Source: Cellulomonas sp. P24 (GTDB taxonomy: Bacteria; Actinomycetota; Actinomycetes; Actinomycetales; Cellulomonadaceae). From it: DNA of 64,000 bases. A program made the position numbers and the translations under genes. Location of the stretch: NCBI RefSeq assembly GCF_024704385.1, contig NZ_JAJDFX010000002.1:310001-374000 (forward strand). Direction: 5' to 3'. The notes under the pieces were generated by a model that did no database searches, was not told the origin of the DNA, and saw only the letters and a program-made list of their open reading frames with translations. This document shows positions 9,856 through 17,734 of the stretch, piece after piece. Positions within the stretch are counted from its first letter, which is position 1. Every line of letters starts with the position of its first letter.

Positions 9856-10640
9856 CAGCGCGGCCCCCGAGCCGCCCGCAGGACGGCGGTGTACCCGCGC
9901 TCCGCCGGGGTGTCACCCGCGGCGCCGACCCACGCACCACCCGCCCCTGCGGCGGCGAGCTCGTCCGGCGTCCCGCGGAACACCGCACGCCCGGCGTCCA
10001 GGAGCGTCACGGTGGAGCACGCCGCGGCGACGTCCTCGACGAGGTGGGTGCTGACGAGCACGCACGAGTCGACCCCGATCTCACGCAGCAGTGTGCGCAG
10101 GGCGACCCTCTGCTCAGGGTCGAGCCCGGCGGTCGGCTCGTCGAGCAGGAGCAGGTCCGGGTCGTTGACGATCGCCTGCGCGATGCCGACGCGGCGCAGC
10201 ATCCCTCCGGACAGCGACCTCATCCGGTCCTCGGCCCGGTCGGTCAGCCCGACCCGCTCGATCGCGCGGTCCACCGCGATCGGTACCTGCGGGCCGGGTA
10301 CCTCCTTGAGCCACGCGATGTACTCGACGAACTCCCGCACCCGGAACCGCGGGTAGAACCCGAAGGTCTGCGGCAGGTACCCGAGGCGACGGCGCGCGTC
10401 CCGCTCGACCTCGCGTCCGTCGAGCGCACCCCCGAGCAGCCGCACGCTGCCCGACGACGGCGCGACGACGGTCGCCAGGACTCGCATGAGCGTCGTCTTG
10501 CCCGCGCCGTTGGGGCCGAGCAGGCCGTGCACGCCCGGGCCCAGCGTGAGATCGAGCCCGTCGAGTGCGCAACGCCGGCCGTAGGTCACGACCAGATCCT
10601 GCACGTCGACGTGCGGCGCGAGGTGGGTGGACAGGGTCAC
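9855..10640 (-). CDS. ABC transporter ATP-binding protein of ECF operon
   Basis: 261 aa from the GTG at 10640, which has GGGAGG upstream and overlaps the preceding stop (GTGA). Walker [11 protein letters not shown]-loop in YLPQTFG, signature LSGGMLRRVGIAQAI, Walker B LLLLDEPTAGLDP and H-loop STHLVED are intact, and a GPG segment precedes Walker A. It belongs to the ABC-2/multidrug subfamily (CcmA/DrrA-like). It should energise the two membrane proteins encoded just downstream. Confidence 0.9.
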   Translation of the reverse strand: MTLSTHLAPHVDVQDLVVTYGRRCALDGLDLTLGPGVHGLLGPNGAGKTTLMRVLATVVAPSSGSVRLLGGALDGREVERDARRRLGYLPQTFGFYPRFRVREFVEYIAWLKEVPGPQVPIAVDRAIERVGLTDRAEDRMRSLSGGMLRRVGIAQAIVNDPDLLLLDEPTAGLDPEQRVALRTLLREIGVDSCVLVSTHLVEDVAAACSTVTLLDAGRAVFRGTPDELAAAGAGGAWVGAAGDTPAERGYTAVLRAARGPR

Positions 10641-11497
10641 GAGACCTCCCGACCGAGGGGCAAAGGACGACGTGAGAACGCGTCTCGACGTGTGACGAGG
10701 GCCATGCCGCCGAGGAGCAGGACGACGACCCAGAGCGGTACGACGCGGTCCTCGAGCAGCACGGGTGTGGACTCGGTGAGACCTGGACCGATCACGGCCA
10801 CCAGCCAGCCGACGCCCACACCGACCGCGGCCCGGGAGAGCTCGACGAACGACCCGAGCGCGAGGGCAAGCGTGGTCAGGGCCAGTGACGGCAGCAGCCA
10901 GACGGCAGGTGCGGTCTTCCCGACGACGAGCCCGGCGACGAGCACGGCCGGCAGGCTCACCGTCAGGACCGCCAAGGTCCGCCAGAGCACCAGCCCGAGA
11001 CCGGCGGTCGCCGTCGAGGCGACGAGCTCGCGTGCCGGGTCGAAGGCCCCGTAGGAGAGCGCGACGCCGGCGAGCGGCAGCAGCGGTGCGACGACGAGCA
11101 GCAGGCCGCCCGGCGACGCCCATCCGGCCGTGAACCCTGACCCGTGCCCTCCGGCACCACCCAGCACGACGGCCGCCGCGACGGTGGCCAGAACGGCCAC
11201 CAGCCAGGCTGCTCGGGGACCACCTCCGCCGGTCGAGAGGAGCCAGGCCCGATGCGCGGCCGTCGGTCGGGGGGTGTGCGACGGCGCGGGCAGGTCGTCG
11301 AGCAGCCGGCCTCGGACGTCGGCCAGGAGCGTTCCGACCTCCGTCCCCTCGACCACCCGGGCAAGGTCACGTCGGCAGCGCGGGCACTGGCCCAGGTGTG
11401 CCTCGACGGACCAGGCGTCGGCGTCACGCACGCGGTCCTCCGCGTACGCGCGCAGGACCGCGTCCGGCACGTGCCAGGTCGTCGGGGTCTCGGTCAT
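10637..11497 (-). CDS. Multi-pass membrane protein with zf-HC2 anti-sigma domain
   Basis: 286 aa; ATG at 11497 overlaps the sigma factor stop (ATGA). Residues 1-70 hold a zinc-binding anti-sigma motif (H-x3-C-x2-C in EAHLGQCPRCRRDLARVVEG). The rest has about six membrane spans, for example AAWLVAVLATVAAAVVLGG and VVPLWVVVLLLGGMALVTRR. Typical zf-HC2 anti-sigma factors have one span. Here the membrane part resembles an ABC-2 permease half, suggesting that sigma factor release is tied to the ABC complex (inference). Confidence 0.8.
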   Translation of the reverse strand: MTETPTTWHVPDAVLRAYAEDRVRDADAWSVEAHLGQCPRCRRDLARVVEGTEVGTLLADVRGRLLDDLPAPSHTPRPTAAHRAWLLSTGGGGPRAAWLVAVLATVAAAVVLGGAGGHGSGFTAGWASPGGLLLVVAPLLPLAGVALSYGAFDPARELVASTATAGLGLVLWRTLAVLTVSLPAVLVAGLVVGKTAPAVWLLPSLALTTLALALGSFVELSRAAVGVGVGWLVAVIGPGLTESTPVLLEDRVVPLWVVVLLLGGMALVTRRDAFSRRPLPLGREVS

Positions 11498-12003
11498 GCC
11501 AACGCCTCCCTCATCGCGCGTCGTGCACGCATCGCGCGGGTCTTGACGGTGCCCTCGGGCAGCCCGAGCAGCACCGCGGTCTCGCGGGTCGACAACCCGT
11601 CGAGAACGGTTGCCTGGAGCACGGCGCGCAGCTCGGGCGACAGCCGGTCCAGGGCGACGGCGACCCGGTCGTCGTAGGTGTCCCGCAGCGCCTCGTCCTC
11701 CGCGGAGGCGGTCGCCGCACGTTCGTGGTGAGACTCGCCGACGGTCCGCACCCGCACGGTCGTTCGCCGGTGCGCGTCGATGAGGCGACGGGAGGCGATC
11801 GTCCACAGCCACCCGCCGACCTGGTCGACGCCGCGGTACGTCCCTGCGGACCGCCAGACCGCGAGGAAGGTCTCCTGGAGGAGGTCCGCGGCCAGCTCGT
11901 CGTCGCGGCACCTCCGCCGCAGCCGGACGGCGAGCCAGGGGGCGTGCCGCGCGTAGACCTGGTCGAAGGCTCCACGGTCGCCCCCGGCGACACGACGCAT
12001 CAA
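11494..12003 (-). CDS. ECF RNA polymerase sigma factor
   Basis: About 168 aa. Possible starts are the TTG at 12003 or the ATG at 12000; neither has an ideally spaced ribosome binding site (AGGGGGG lies about 24 nt up). Region 2 is seen in DLLQETFLAVWRSAGTYRG-VGGWLWTIASRRLIDAHRR, and region 4 in LSPELRAVLQATVLDGLSTRETAVLLGLPEGTVKTRAMRARRAMR. It heads a five-gene overlapping operon with its likely anti-sigma factor and an ABC transporter. A candidate self-recognised promoter is listed at 12057-12082. Confidence 0.9.
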   Translation of the reverse strand: MMRRVAGGDRGAFDQVYARHAPWLAVRLRRRCRDDELAADLLQETFLAVWRSAGTYRGVDQVGGWLWTIASRRLIDAHRRTTVRVRTVGESHHERAATASAEDEALRDTYDDRVAVALDRLSPELRAVLQATVLDGLSTRETAVLLGLPEGTVKTRAMRARRAMREALA

Positions 12004-12056
12004 GGCGTCGTCCGACGCCTGCTCGTCCCCCCTGGCTACCCCTCACACCTCACCTT

Positions 12057-12082
12057 GACGCACACGACGACGGTCCGGTTCA
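12057..12082 (-). promoter_or_regulatory. Candidate ECF-type promoter of the sigma operon
   Basis: On the minus strand TGAACC (12077-12082), 16 nt, then CGTC (12057-12060). This fits the AAC / N16-17 / CGTC pattern of many ECF promoters, about 55 nt upstream of the sigma start. It is a short, degenerate match, so tentative. Confidence 0.35.
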
Positions 12083-12137
12083 CGAGACCGATCACCGACA
12101 CGGGCCGCGCCCAAGGGGCGGCAGCCAGGGCGCGACA

Positions 12138-12242
12138 TCAGTACCCCGGGAGCGCGAGGTACAGCCGCGGCTCATCCGGCGTGCGCAGCGGGAGCACGAT
12201 CAACGCCGTGATGCCGAGCTCAGCGGCCGATAGCGGGCCCAC
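12138..12242 (-). other. Short in-frame coding-like extension after the RNA methyltransferase stop
   Basis: After the TGA of the SpoU methyltransferase (12246-12248) the same frame continues with one codon and then a GTG (12242) and 34 codons ending at TGA 12138-12140 (GPLSAAELGITALIVLPL and so on). Third positions are almost all G or C, as in real genes here. It could be a tiny gene, a readthrough tail or the remnant of a longer protein. No function can be assigned. Confidence 0.3.
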
Positions 12243-12245
12243 CGG

Positions 12246-13079
12246 TCATCCTGTCCGCGTCGCCCAGAACGCGACCGCCGACGCCGCGGCGACGTTGAGC
12301 GAGTCGACCCCGCCGGCCATCGGGATCCGCACGACGGTGTCGGCCCCGGTGATGGTCCCCGGGCGCAGCCCGTCACCCTCGGTCCCGAGCACCAGCGCCA
12401 ACCGCTCGGGGATGTCGGCAGCAAGCTCGTCGAGGGTGATCGACCGGTCCGTGAGCGCCAGCGCGGCAGTGACGAACCCGGCGGCCCGCAGCACCTCGAT
12501 GCCGTCCGGCCACGGGTCTATGCGCGTCCACGGGACCTGGAAGACGGTGCCCATCGACACGCGGACGCTCCGCCGGTAGAGCGGGTCCGCGCACCGCGGG
12601 GTCACCAGGACCGCGTCGACGCCGATCCCGGCGGCGCTCCGGAAGATCGCCCCGACGTTGGTGTGGTCGACGATGTCCTCGAGCACCGCCACCCGCCGCG
12701 CGCCACGACCTCCGCGAGCCGACGCCAGCACATCCGCCACGGTCGGCAGCACGGGCCGGTGCATGGCGGCGAGCGCACCGCGGTGCACATGGAACCCGGT
12801 CACCTGCTCGAGCAGCTCCGGGGCTGCGACGTAGACCGGCACGTCTCCCCCACCGGGCACCGCGGCAAGCATCTCCTCGACGTCCGGCAGCCAGCGGTGC
12901 GCGAGGAGCACGGACCTCGGCCGGTGCCCGGCCTCGAGGGCACGCCGCAGCACCGTCGAGCTCTCGGCGATGTACAGGCCCTTCTCCGGTTCGCTCTTGG
13001 AGCGCAGGGCGACGTCGGTGAGGCCGGTGTAGTCGGTGAGCCGCTCGTCGGCGGGGTCGTCGATCGTGATCACGGGCAC
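12246..13079 (-). CDS. SpoU/TrmH-family RNA 2'-O-methyltransferase
   Basis: 277 aa; the GTG at 13079 (VPVITIDDP) is preferred because GGGGGAG lies eight bases upstream, though an in-frame GTG exists at 13097. The N-terminal substrate-binding part (LYIAESSTVLRRALEAGHRPRSVLLA) is followed by the SPOUT knot: EDIVDHTNVGAIFRSAAGIGVDAV, LVLGTEGDGL, and the final SLNVAAASAVAFWATR. It should 2'-O-methylate a ribose in rRNA or tRNA with S-adenosylmethionine. The target cannot be told from sequence alone. Confidence 0.9.
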   Translation of the reverse strand: MPVITIDDPADERLTDYTGLTDVALRSKSEPEKGLYIAESSTVLRRALEAGHRPRSVLLAHRWLPDVEEMLAAVPGGGDVPVYVAAPELLEQVTGFHVHRGALAAMHRPVLPTVADVLASARGGRGARRVAVLEDIVDHTNVGAIFRSAAGIGVDAVLVTPRCADPLYRRSVRVSMGTVFQVPWTRIDPWPDGIEVLRAAGFVTAALALTDRSITLDELAADIPERLALVLGTEGDGLRPGTITGADTVVRIPMAGGVDSLNVAAASAVAFWATRTG

Positions 13080-13118
13080 GCGGTGATTCTCCCCCACCGC
13101 GCGCCCGTGACCTGCCGA

Positions 13119-15158
13119 TCAGTCGACCGGTGCCACCGCTGCGGCGAACTGGCTCGCGTACAGGCGGGCGTAGGCGCCGTCGGCCGCGATCAGCTCGTCG
13201 TGAGACCCCTGCTCGACGATCGAGCCGTGCTCCATCACGAGGATGATGTCCGCGTCGCGGATCGTGGAGAGCCGGTGCGCGATCACGAAGCTCGTCCGGC
13301 CGACCCGGAGTGCGTTCATCGCCTGCTGCACGAGCACCTCGGTGCGGGTGTCCACCGAGCTGGTCGCCTCGTCGAGGATGAGCAGCGCCGGGTCGGCGAG
13401 GAAGGCGCGCGCGATCGTCAGGAGCTGCTTCTCGCCGGCGCTGACCCCGGTCGCCTCGTCGTCGATCTCGGTGTCGTAGCCGTGCGGGAGCGTCCGGACG
13501 AACGGGTCGACGTGCGTCGCGACGGCCGCGGCCACCATCGCCTCGTGCGTCGCATCCTCGGCGCCGTAGCGGAGGTTGTCCGCGATCGTGCCACCGAAGA
13601 TCCAGGTGTCCTGCAGGACCATCCCGACGTTCGAGCGGAGCTCGTCGCGGGTCATCGTGGACACGTCGACGCCGTCGAGGGTGATCCGGCCCGAGTCCAC
13701 CTCGTAGAACCGCATGAGCAGGTTGACGAGCGTCGTCTTGCCCGCGCCGGTCGGTCCGACGATGGCGATCGTCTGACCCGGTTCGGCGACCAGCGACAGC
13801 CCCTCGATCAGCGGCGTCTCCGGCGTGTAGCTGAACGAGACGTCCTCGAACGTCACGCGTCCGCGGACCGCGCCGTCGACGTGCGCGGGGGTCTCCGGGT
13901 CGGGCGACTGCTCGTCGGCGTCCATGAGGTCGAAGACACGCTCGACCGACGCCACGCCGGACTGCAGCAGGTTCATCATCGACGCGATCTGGGTGATCGG
14001 CTGCGTGAACTGGCGCGAGTACTGGATGAACGCCTGCACGTCGCCGAGGGACAGCGTTCCGGAAGCCACCTTCAGGCCACCGACGACGGCGATGACGACG
14101 TAGTTGAGGTTCGCGATGAAGCCCATGGCCGGCTGGATGATGCCGGAGACGAACTGCGCCTTGAAGCTCGCGTCGTACAGCTCGCCGTTCTGCTCGTGGA
14201 AGGTGTCGATCGCCCGCTGCTGGTGGCCGAACACCTTGACCAGGGCATGACCGGTGTACATCTCCTCGATGTGCGCGTTCAGGCGCCCCGTCCACGACCA
14301 CTGCGCGACGAACTGCGGCTGGGACCGCTTGGCGATCGCCATCGTCACGACGAACGACAACGGCACCGTCACCAGGGCAACGAGCGCGAGCACCCACGAG
14401 ATCCAGAACATCATCGCCAGCACCCCGATCACCGTCAGGACCGAGGTGATCAGCTGCGAGAGGGTCTGCTGGAGGGTCTGGCTGATGTTGTCGATGTCGT
14501 TGGTCACGCGGGAGAGCAGCTCACCGCGCGGCTGGTGGTCGAAGTAGCTCAGCGGGAGGCGGGCGAGCTTGGCCTCGACCCGCTCACGCATGTCGTACAC
14601 CGTCGACTGCACGACGGTCGTCGTGATCCGCGCCTGCAGCCAGCCGAACAGGAACGAGCCGACGTAGATCGCGGCGACCCAGGCGAGCAGGACCCCGAGG
14701 GCGTGGAAGTCGATGCCCTTGCCGGGCACCAGCCCGGTCATGCCGGAGATCAGGTCCGCGACCCGGTTCTGCCCCGCGGCACGCAGGGTCTCGACGGCCT
14801 GCGCCTGGGTGGCCCCGGCCGGGAGCTGCTGCCCGAGCACGCGCCCGACGACCCCCGCGAAGATGACGTTGGTCGCGTTGCCGAGGAGCTTCGGCCCGGT
14901 CACCGCCAGGCCGACGGACGCGACGCCGAGCACCATGATCACCGCGATCCGGAGGCGCTGCGGTCGCAGCTCCCGCAGGAACCTCTTCCCGCTGCCGCGG
15001 AAGTCCATGGACTTCTCGGCCGGCATGCCGAGGCCGCCCATCGGCCCGTGGGCGCGTTGCCCGGCGCCCATGCGTGCAGGTGCGGCAGGTGCGGCAGGTG
15101 CGGTACCGGAGCCTGCTCCGGTCGGACGGTCGGAGGGGCCGGGTCGGACGGCGCTCAT
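13119..15158 (-). CDS. ABC exporter half with catalytic Walker B (heterodimer subunit 2)
   Basis: 679 aa; ATG at 15158 overlaps the partner's stop (ATGA). A Gly/Ala/Pro-rich cytoplasmic N-terminus of about 60 residues precedes a six-span exporter membrane domain and a nucleotide-binding domain. Walker A is GPTGAGKTT, the signature is altered (VSAGEKQLL), Walker B is LLILDEATSSVD with the catalytic Glu, and the H-loop is AHRLSTIRDAD. Together with the gene upstream it forms a heterodimeric multidrug-type exporter with one degenerate ATP site. Substrate unknown. Confidence 0.9.
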   Translation of the reverse strand: MSAVRPGPSDRPTGAGSGTAPAAPAAPARMGAGQRAHGPMGGLGMPAEKSMDFRGSGKRFLRELRPQRLRIAVIMVLGVASVGLAVTGPKLLGNATNVIFAGVVGRVLGQQLPAGATQAQAVETLRAAGQNRVADLISGMTGLVPGKGIDFHALGVLLAWVAAIYVGSFLFGWLQARITTTVVQSTVYDMRERVEAKLARLPLSYFDHQPRGELLSRVTNDIDNISQTLQQTLSQLITSVLTVIGVLAMMFWISWVLALVALVTVPLSFVVTMAIAKRSQPQFVAQWSWTGRLNAHIEEMYTGHALVKVFGHQQRAIDTFHEQNGELYDASFKAQFVSGIIQPAMGFIANLNYVVIAVVGGLKVASGTLSLGDVQAFIQYSRQFTQPITQIASMMNLLQSGVASVERVFDLMDADEQSPDPETPAHVDGAVRGRVTFEDVSFSYTPETPLIEGLSLVAEPGQTIAIVGPTGAGKTTLVNLLMRFYEVDSGRITLDGVDVSTMTRDELRSNVGMVLQDTWIFGGTIADNLRYGAEDATHEAMVAAAVATHVDPFVRTLPHGYDTEIDDEATGVSAGEKQLLTIARAFLADPALLILDEATSSVDTRTEVLVQQAMNALRVGRTSFVIAHRLSTIRDADIILVMEHGSIVEQGSHDELIAADGAYARLYASQFAAAVAPVD

Positions 15159-16888
15159 GCGGCCTCCTCGACCGACAGCTGGGAGTACACGATCTCTTGG
15201 TAGGTCTCGCACGTGGCGAGGAGCTCGGTATGGGTGCCACATCCGACGATGCGCCCCTCGTCGAGGACGATGATCTGGTCGGCGCCGCGGATCGTCGCGA
15301 CACGCTGCGCGACCACGATCACGGTCGCCTCGCGGGTCGAGGGCACGAGGGCGGCGCGCAGGGCGGCGTCGGTCGCGTAGTCGAGGGCCGAGAACGAGTC
15401 GTCGAACAGGTAGATCAACGGTCGACGTACGAGGGCGCGCGCGATCGCAAGGCGCTGGCGCTGCCCTCCTGACACGTCGGTGCCGCCCTGCGCGATCGCG
15501 GACTCGAGCTCGCCGTCACGTTCACGGACGAACCCGTCCGCCTGGGCGATCCGCAACGCGTCCCACAGGTCCTCGTCGGTCGCGTCCTGGTCGCCGTAGC
15601 GCAGGTTCGACGCCACCGTCCCGGAGAACAGGTAGGGCTTCTGCGGCACGAGGCCGATCATCGACCAGAGCACGTCCGGGTCGATGTCCTTGACGTCGAC
15701 CCCGTCGATCAGCACGGAGCCGGCCGTCGCGTCGAAGAGCCTCGGCACCAGCCCCAGCAGGGTCGTCTTGCCGGACCCGGTGGAACCGATGATCGCGGTC
15801 GTCCGGCCGGGCTCGGCGAGCAGGGAGACGTCCTGGAGGACGGCCGCCTCGGCGCCGGGGTACTGGTAGCCGACGCCGCGCAGCTCGACGACGCCGCGGC
15901 GTTCGACCGGTCGCACCGGACGTTCCGGCGGGACCACGGTCGTCCCGGTGTCGAGGATCTCGCCGATGCGGTCGGCCGCCACGGCCGCGCGCGGCACCAT
16001 GATCAGCATGAACGTCGACATCATGACGGCCATGAGGATGTACATGATGTAGCTGAGGAACGCGGTCAGGGCACCGACCTGCATCCGGCCGGTGTCGATC
16101 TCGTCCGCACCGAACCACAGCACCGCCACGCTCGTGGCGTTCATGACGAGCATCACGGTCGGGAACATCAAAGCCATGAGCCGACCGGCGCGCAACGAGG
16201 TCCACCGCAGGTCCTCGTTCGCGCTCGCGAACCGACGCGCCTCGTGCTTCTCCCGGACGAACGCCCGGACGACCCGGATGCCGGAGATCTGCTCGCGCAG
16301 CACCCGGTTGATCGCGTCGATGCGCTTCTGCATGAGCCGGAAGTACGGCACCATCCGCCAGATGATCAGCCCGACGACGACGCCGAGCACCGGCACCGCG
16401 ACGAGCAGCAGCCGGGACAGCAGGACGTCTTCGCGCAGGGCCATGACGACGCCGCCGACCAGCATGATCGGCGCCATCACCATCATCGTGAAGGTCATCA
16501 GGACGACCATCTGGACCTGCTGCACGTCGTTCGTCGTGCGGGTGATGAGCGTCGGTGCGCCGAACTGGCCGACCTCGCGCGCCGAGAACGTCTGCACGTG
16601 GGTGAACAGCGCCTCGCGGACGTCTCGACCGAACGACATCGCGGTCCGCGCACCGTAGTACACGGCGACGATCGCACAGATCACCTGGACCAGGCTGATC
16701 CCGAGCATCACCGCGCCGGTCCGCATGATGTAGCCGGTGTCGCCGGTGATCACCCCGTTGTCGATGATGTCGGCGTTGAGGCTCGGCAGGTACAGCGTCG
16801 CCAGGGTCTGGACGAGCTGCAGTCCGAGGAGCAGCAGGATCGGCTGCAGGTACGGACGCAGGTACTGCCGCAGCAGTCGCATCAGCAT
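15155..16888 (-). CDS. ABC exporter half with degenerate Walker B (heterodimer subunit 1)
   Basis: 577 aa; ATG at 16888 with GGGAG nine bases upstream. Six-span membrane domain, then a nucleotide-binding domain with Walker A GSTGSGKTT, signature [15 protein letters not shown], and Walker B YLFDDSFSALD, where the catalytic Glu is Asp. Combined with the partner's intact Walker B and altered signature, this gives one canonical and one degenerate ATP site, the known arrangement of TM287/288- and BmrCD-type exporters. It lies 85 nt downstream of a TetR gene that probably represses the unit. Confidence 0.92.
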   Translation of the reverse strand: MLMRLLRQYLRPYLQPILLLLGLQLVQTLATLYLPSLNADIIDNGVITGDTGYIMRTGAVMLGISLVQVICAIVAVYYGARTAMSFGRDVREALFTHVQTFSAREVGQFGAPTLITRTTNDVQQVQMVVLMTFTMMVMAPIMLVGGVVMALREDVLLSRLLLVAVPVLGVVVGLIIWRMVPYFRLMQKRIDAINRVLREQISGIRVVRAFVREKHEARRFASANEDLRWTSLRAGRLMALMFPTVMLVMNATSVAVLWFGADEIDTGRMQVGALTAFLSYIMYILMAVMMSTFMLIMVPRAAVAADRIGEILDTGTTVVPPERPVRPVERRGVVELRGVGYQYPGAEAAVLQDVSLLAEPGRTTAIIGSTGSGKTTLLGLVPRLFDATAGSVLIDGVDVKDIDPDVLWSMIGLVPQKPYLFSGTVASNLRYGDQDATDEDLWDALRIAQADGFVRERDGELESAIAQGGTDVSGGQRQRLAIARALVRRPLIYLFDDSFSALDYATDAALRAALVPSTREATVIVVAQRVATIRGADQIIVLDEGRIVGCGTHTELLATCETYQEIVYSQLSVEEAA

Positions 16889-16973
16889 GGGTGTGGCTCC
16901 CGGTCTCGGAGAGGTACGAGGTGAACGGCGCCGTGTCGCCGGGGCGCCGGCCGGTTCGGCTGAGGCACGAGGG

Positions 16974-17645
16974 TCATGGGTGGTCGGGCTCGGTCAGGAT
17001 GCCGCGCACGAGCACCGCCGCCACCTCTGCCGGGGCGAGGGGTGGGTGGTTGCCGATCCAGGGGAGCTGACCAGCCACGACGAGAGTCTGCATGAGGTCC
17101 ACGACACGGTCCACAGGAATTCGCAGGCGTGGCAGGTCGGGTCCGATCACGTCGGTGATCGACTCGACGAGGAACGCGTGACCTTCCTGGAGCCGCGCGT
17201 GCCGGGCCGAGTGGTCGGGAGCCTCGCCGGTCAGCTGTGGATGCCGCACGACGATCGTGCGCATCAGACCCATGAGCTCGACGATCACGGCCATGCGGGA
17301 GTTGCTGACCTCGATCACGCGGGCCAGCCGTTCCTCCAGCGGGAGCGTCCGGTCGATCGCGAGCAGCTCGACCCGGCCGGGACCAGGTTCGGTCGCCAGC
17401 TCGATGCCGTGACGGACAGCGGCGGCCAGGAGTGCCGGCTTGTCCGGGAAGACCCGGAACAGTGTTCCCTCGGCGACGCCGGCCGCATCGGCGAGCTCGC
17501 GGGTGCTGACGTCGAGCCCACGCTCACGGAGCAAGGGCACGACCGCGGTGAGGATCTGCGCGCGTCGGTCGTCGGGCGTCAGCGGCGCGGCACGCCCCGA
17601 CCTGCCGCGCGCGCACGCGGCTGTCGGGTCATCCGTCGTGGTCAC
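16974..17645 (-). CDS. TetR/AcrR-family repressor of the ABC exporter
   Basis: 223 aa from the GTG at 17645. The N-terminal helix-turn-helix reads RAQILTAVVPLLRERGLDVSTRELADAAGVAEGTLFRVFPDKPALLAAAV; a variable ligand-binding helical domain follows. It is likely the first gene of an operon with the two exporter halves and autoregulated through the palindrome at 17660-17677. It also appears to be leaderless: TAGTCT (17653-17658 on the minus strand) sits six bases before the GTG. The ligand is unknown. Confidence 0.88.
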   Translation of the reverse strand: MTTTDDPTAACARGRSGRAAPLTPDDRRAQILTAVVPLLRERGLDVSTRELADAAGVAEGTLFRVFPDKPALLAAAVRHGIELATEPGPGRVELLAIDRTLPLEERLARVIEVSNSRMAVIVELMGLMRTIVVRHPQLTGEAPDHSARHARLQEGHAFLVESITDVIGPDLPRLRIPVDRVVDLMQTLVVAGQLPWIGNHPPLAPAEVAAVLVRGILTEPDHP

Positions 17646-17659
17646 GGCGACAGACTAAC

Positions 17660-17677
17660 TGAGTGAGCACTCACTCA
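17660..17677. promoter_or_regulatory. TetR operator palindrome
   Basis: TGAGTGA-GCAC-TCACTCA, perfect 7-bp arms with a 4-nt centre, just upstream of the -10-like TAGTCT of the tetR gene. Palindromes of the GAGTGA-N4-TCACTC kind are common TetR operators. Its place between -35 and -10 predicts autorepression. Confidence 0.75.
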
Positions 17678-17689
17678 CAAGTGTTGATC

Positions 17690-17726
17690 GCGTCGCGCCC
17701 GACCGGGTCGAGGTCGGGCGCGACGC
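17690..17726. terminator. Terminator of the SPFH/NfeD unit
   Basis: Perfect 15-bp inverted repeat (17690-17704 and 17712-17726) with a 7-nt loop, nine bases past the stop of the SPFH gene and just before the tetR operator. Confidence 0.75.
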
Positions 17727-17734
17727 TGTCGCTG

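Noticed and set aside
12663-15203. 846-codon plus-strand open frame
   Set aside because: Antisense shadow of the ABC exporter gene and the end of the methyltransferase; no family similarity, and highly Arg/Asp/Val-rich as expected of a GC-rich complement.
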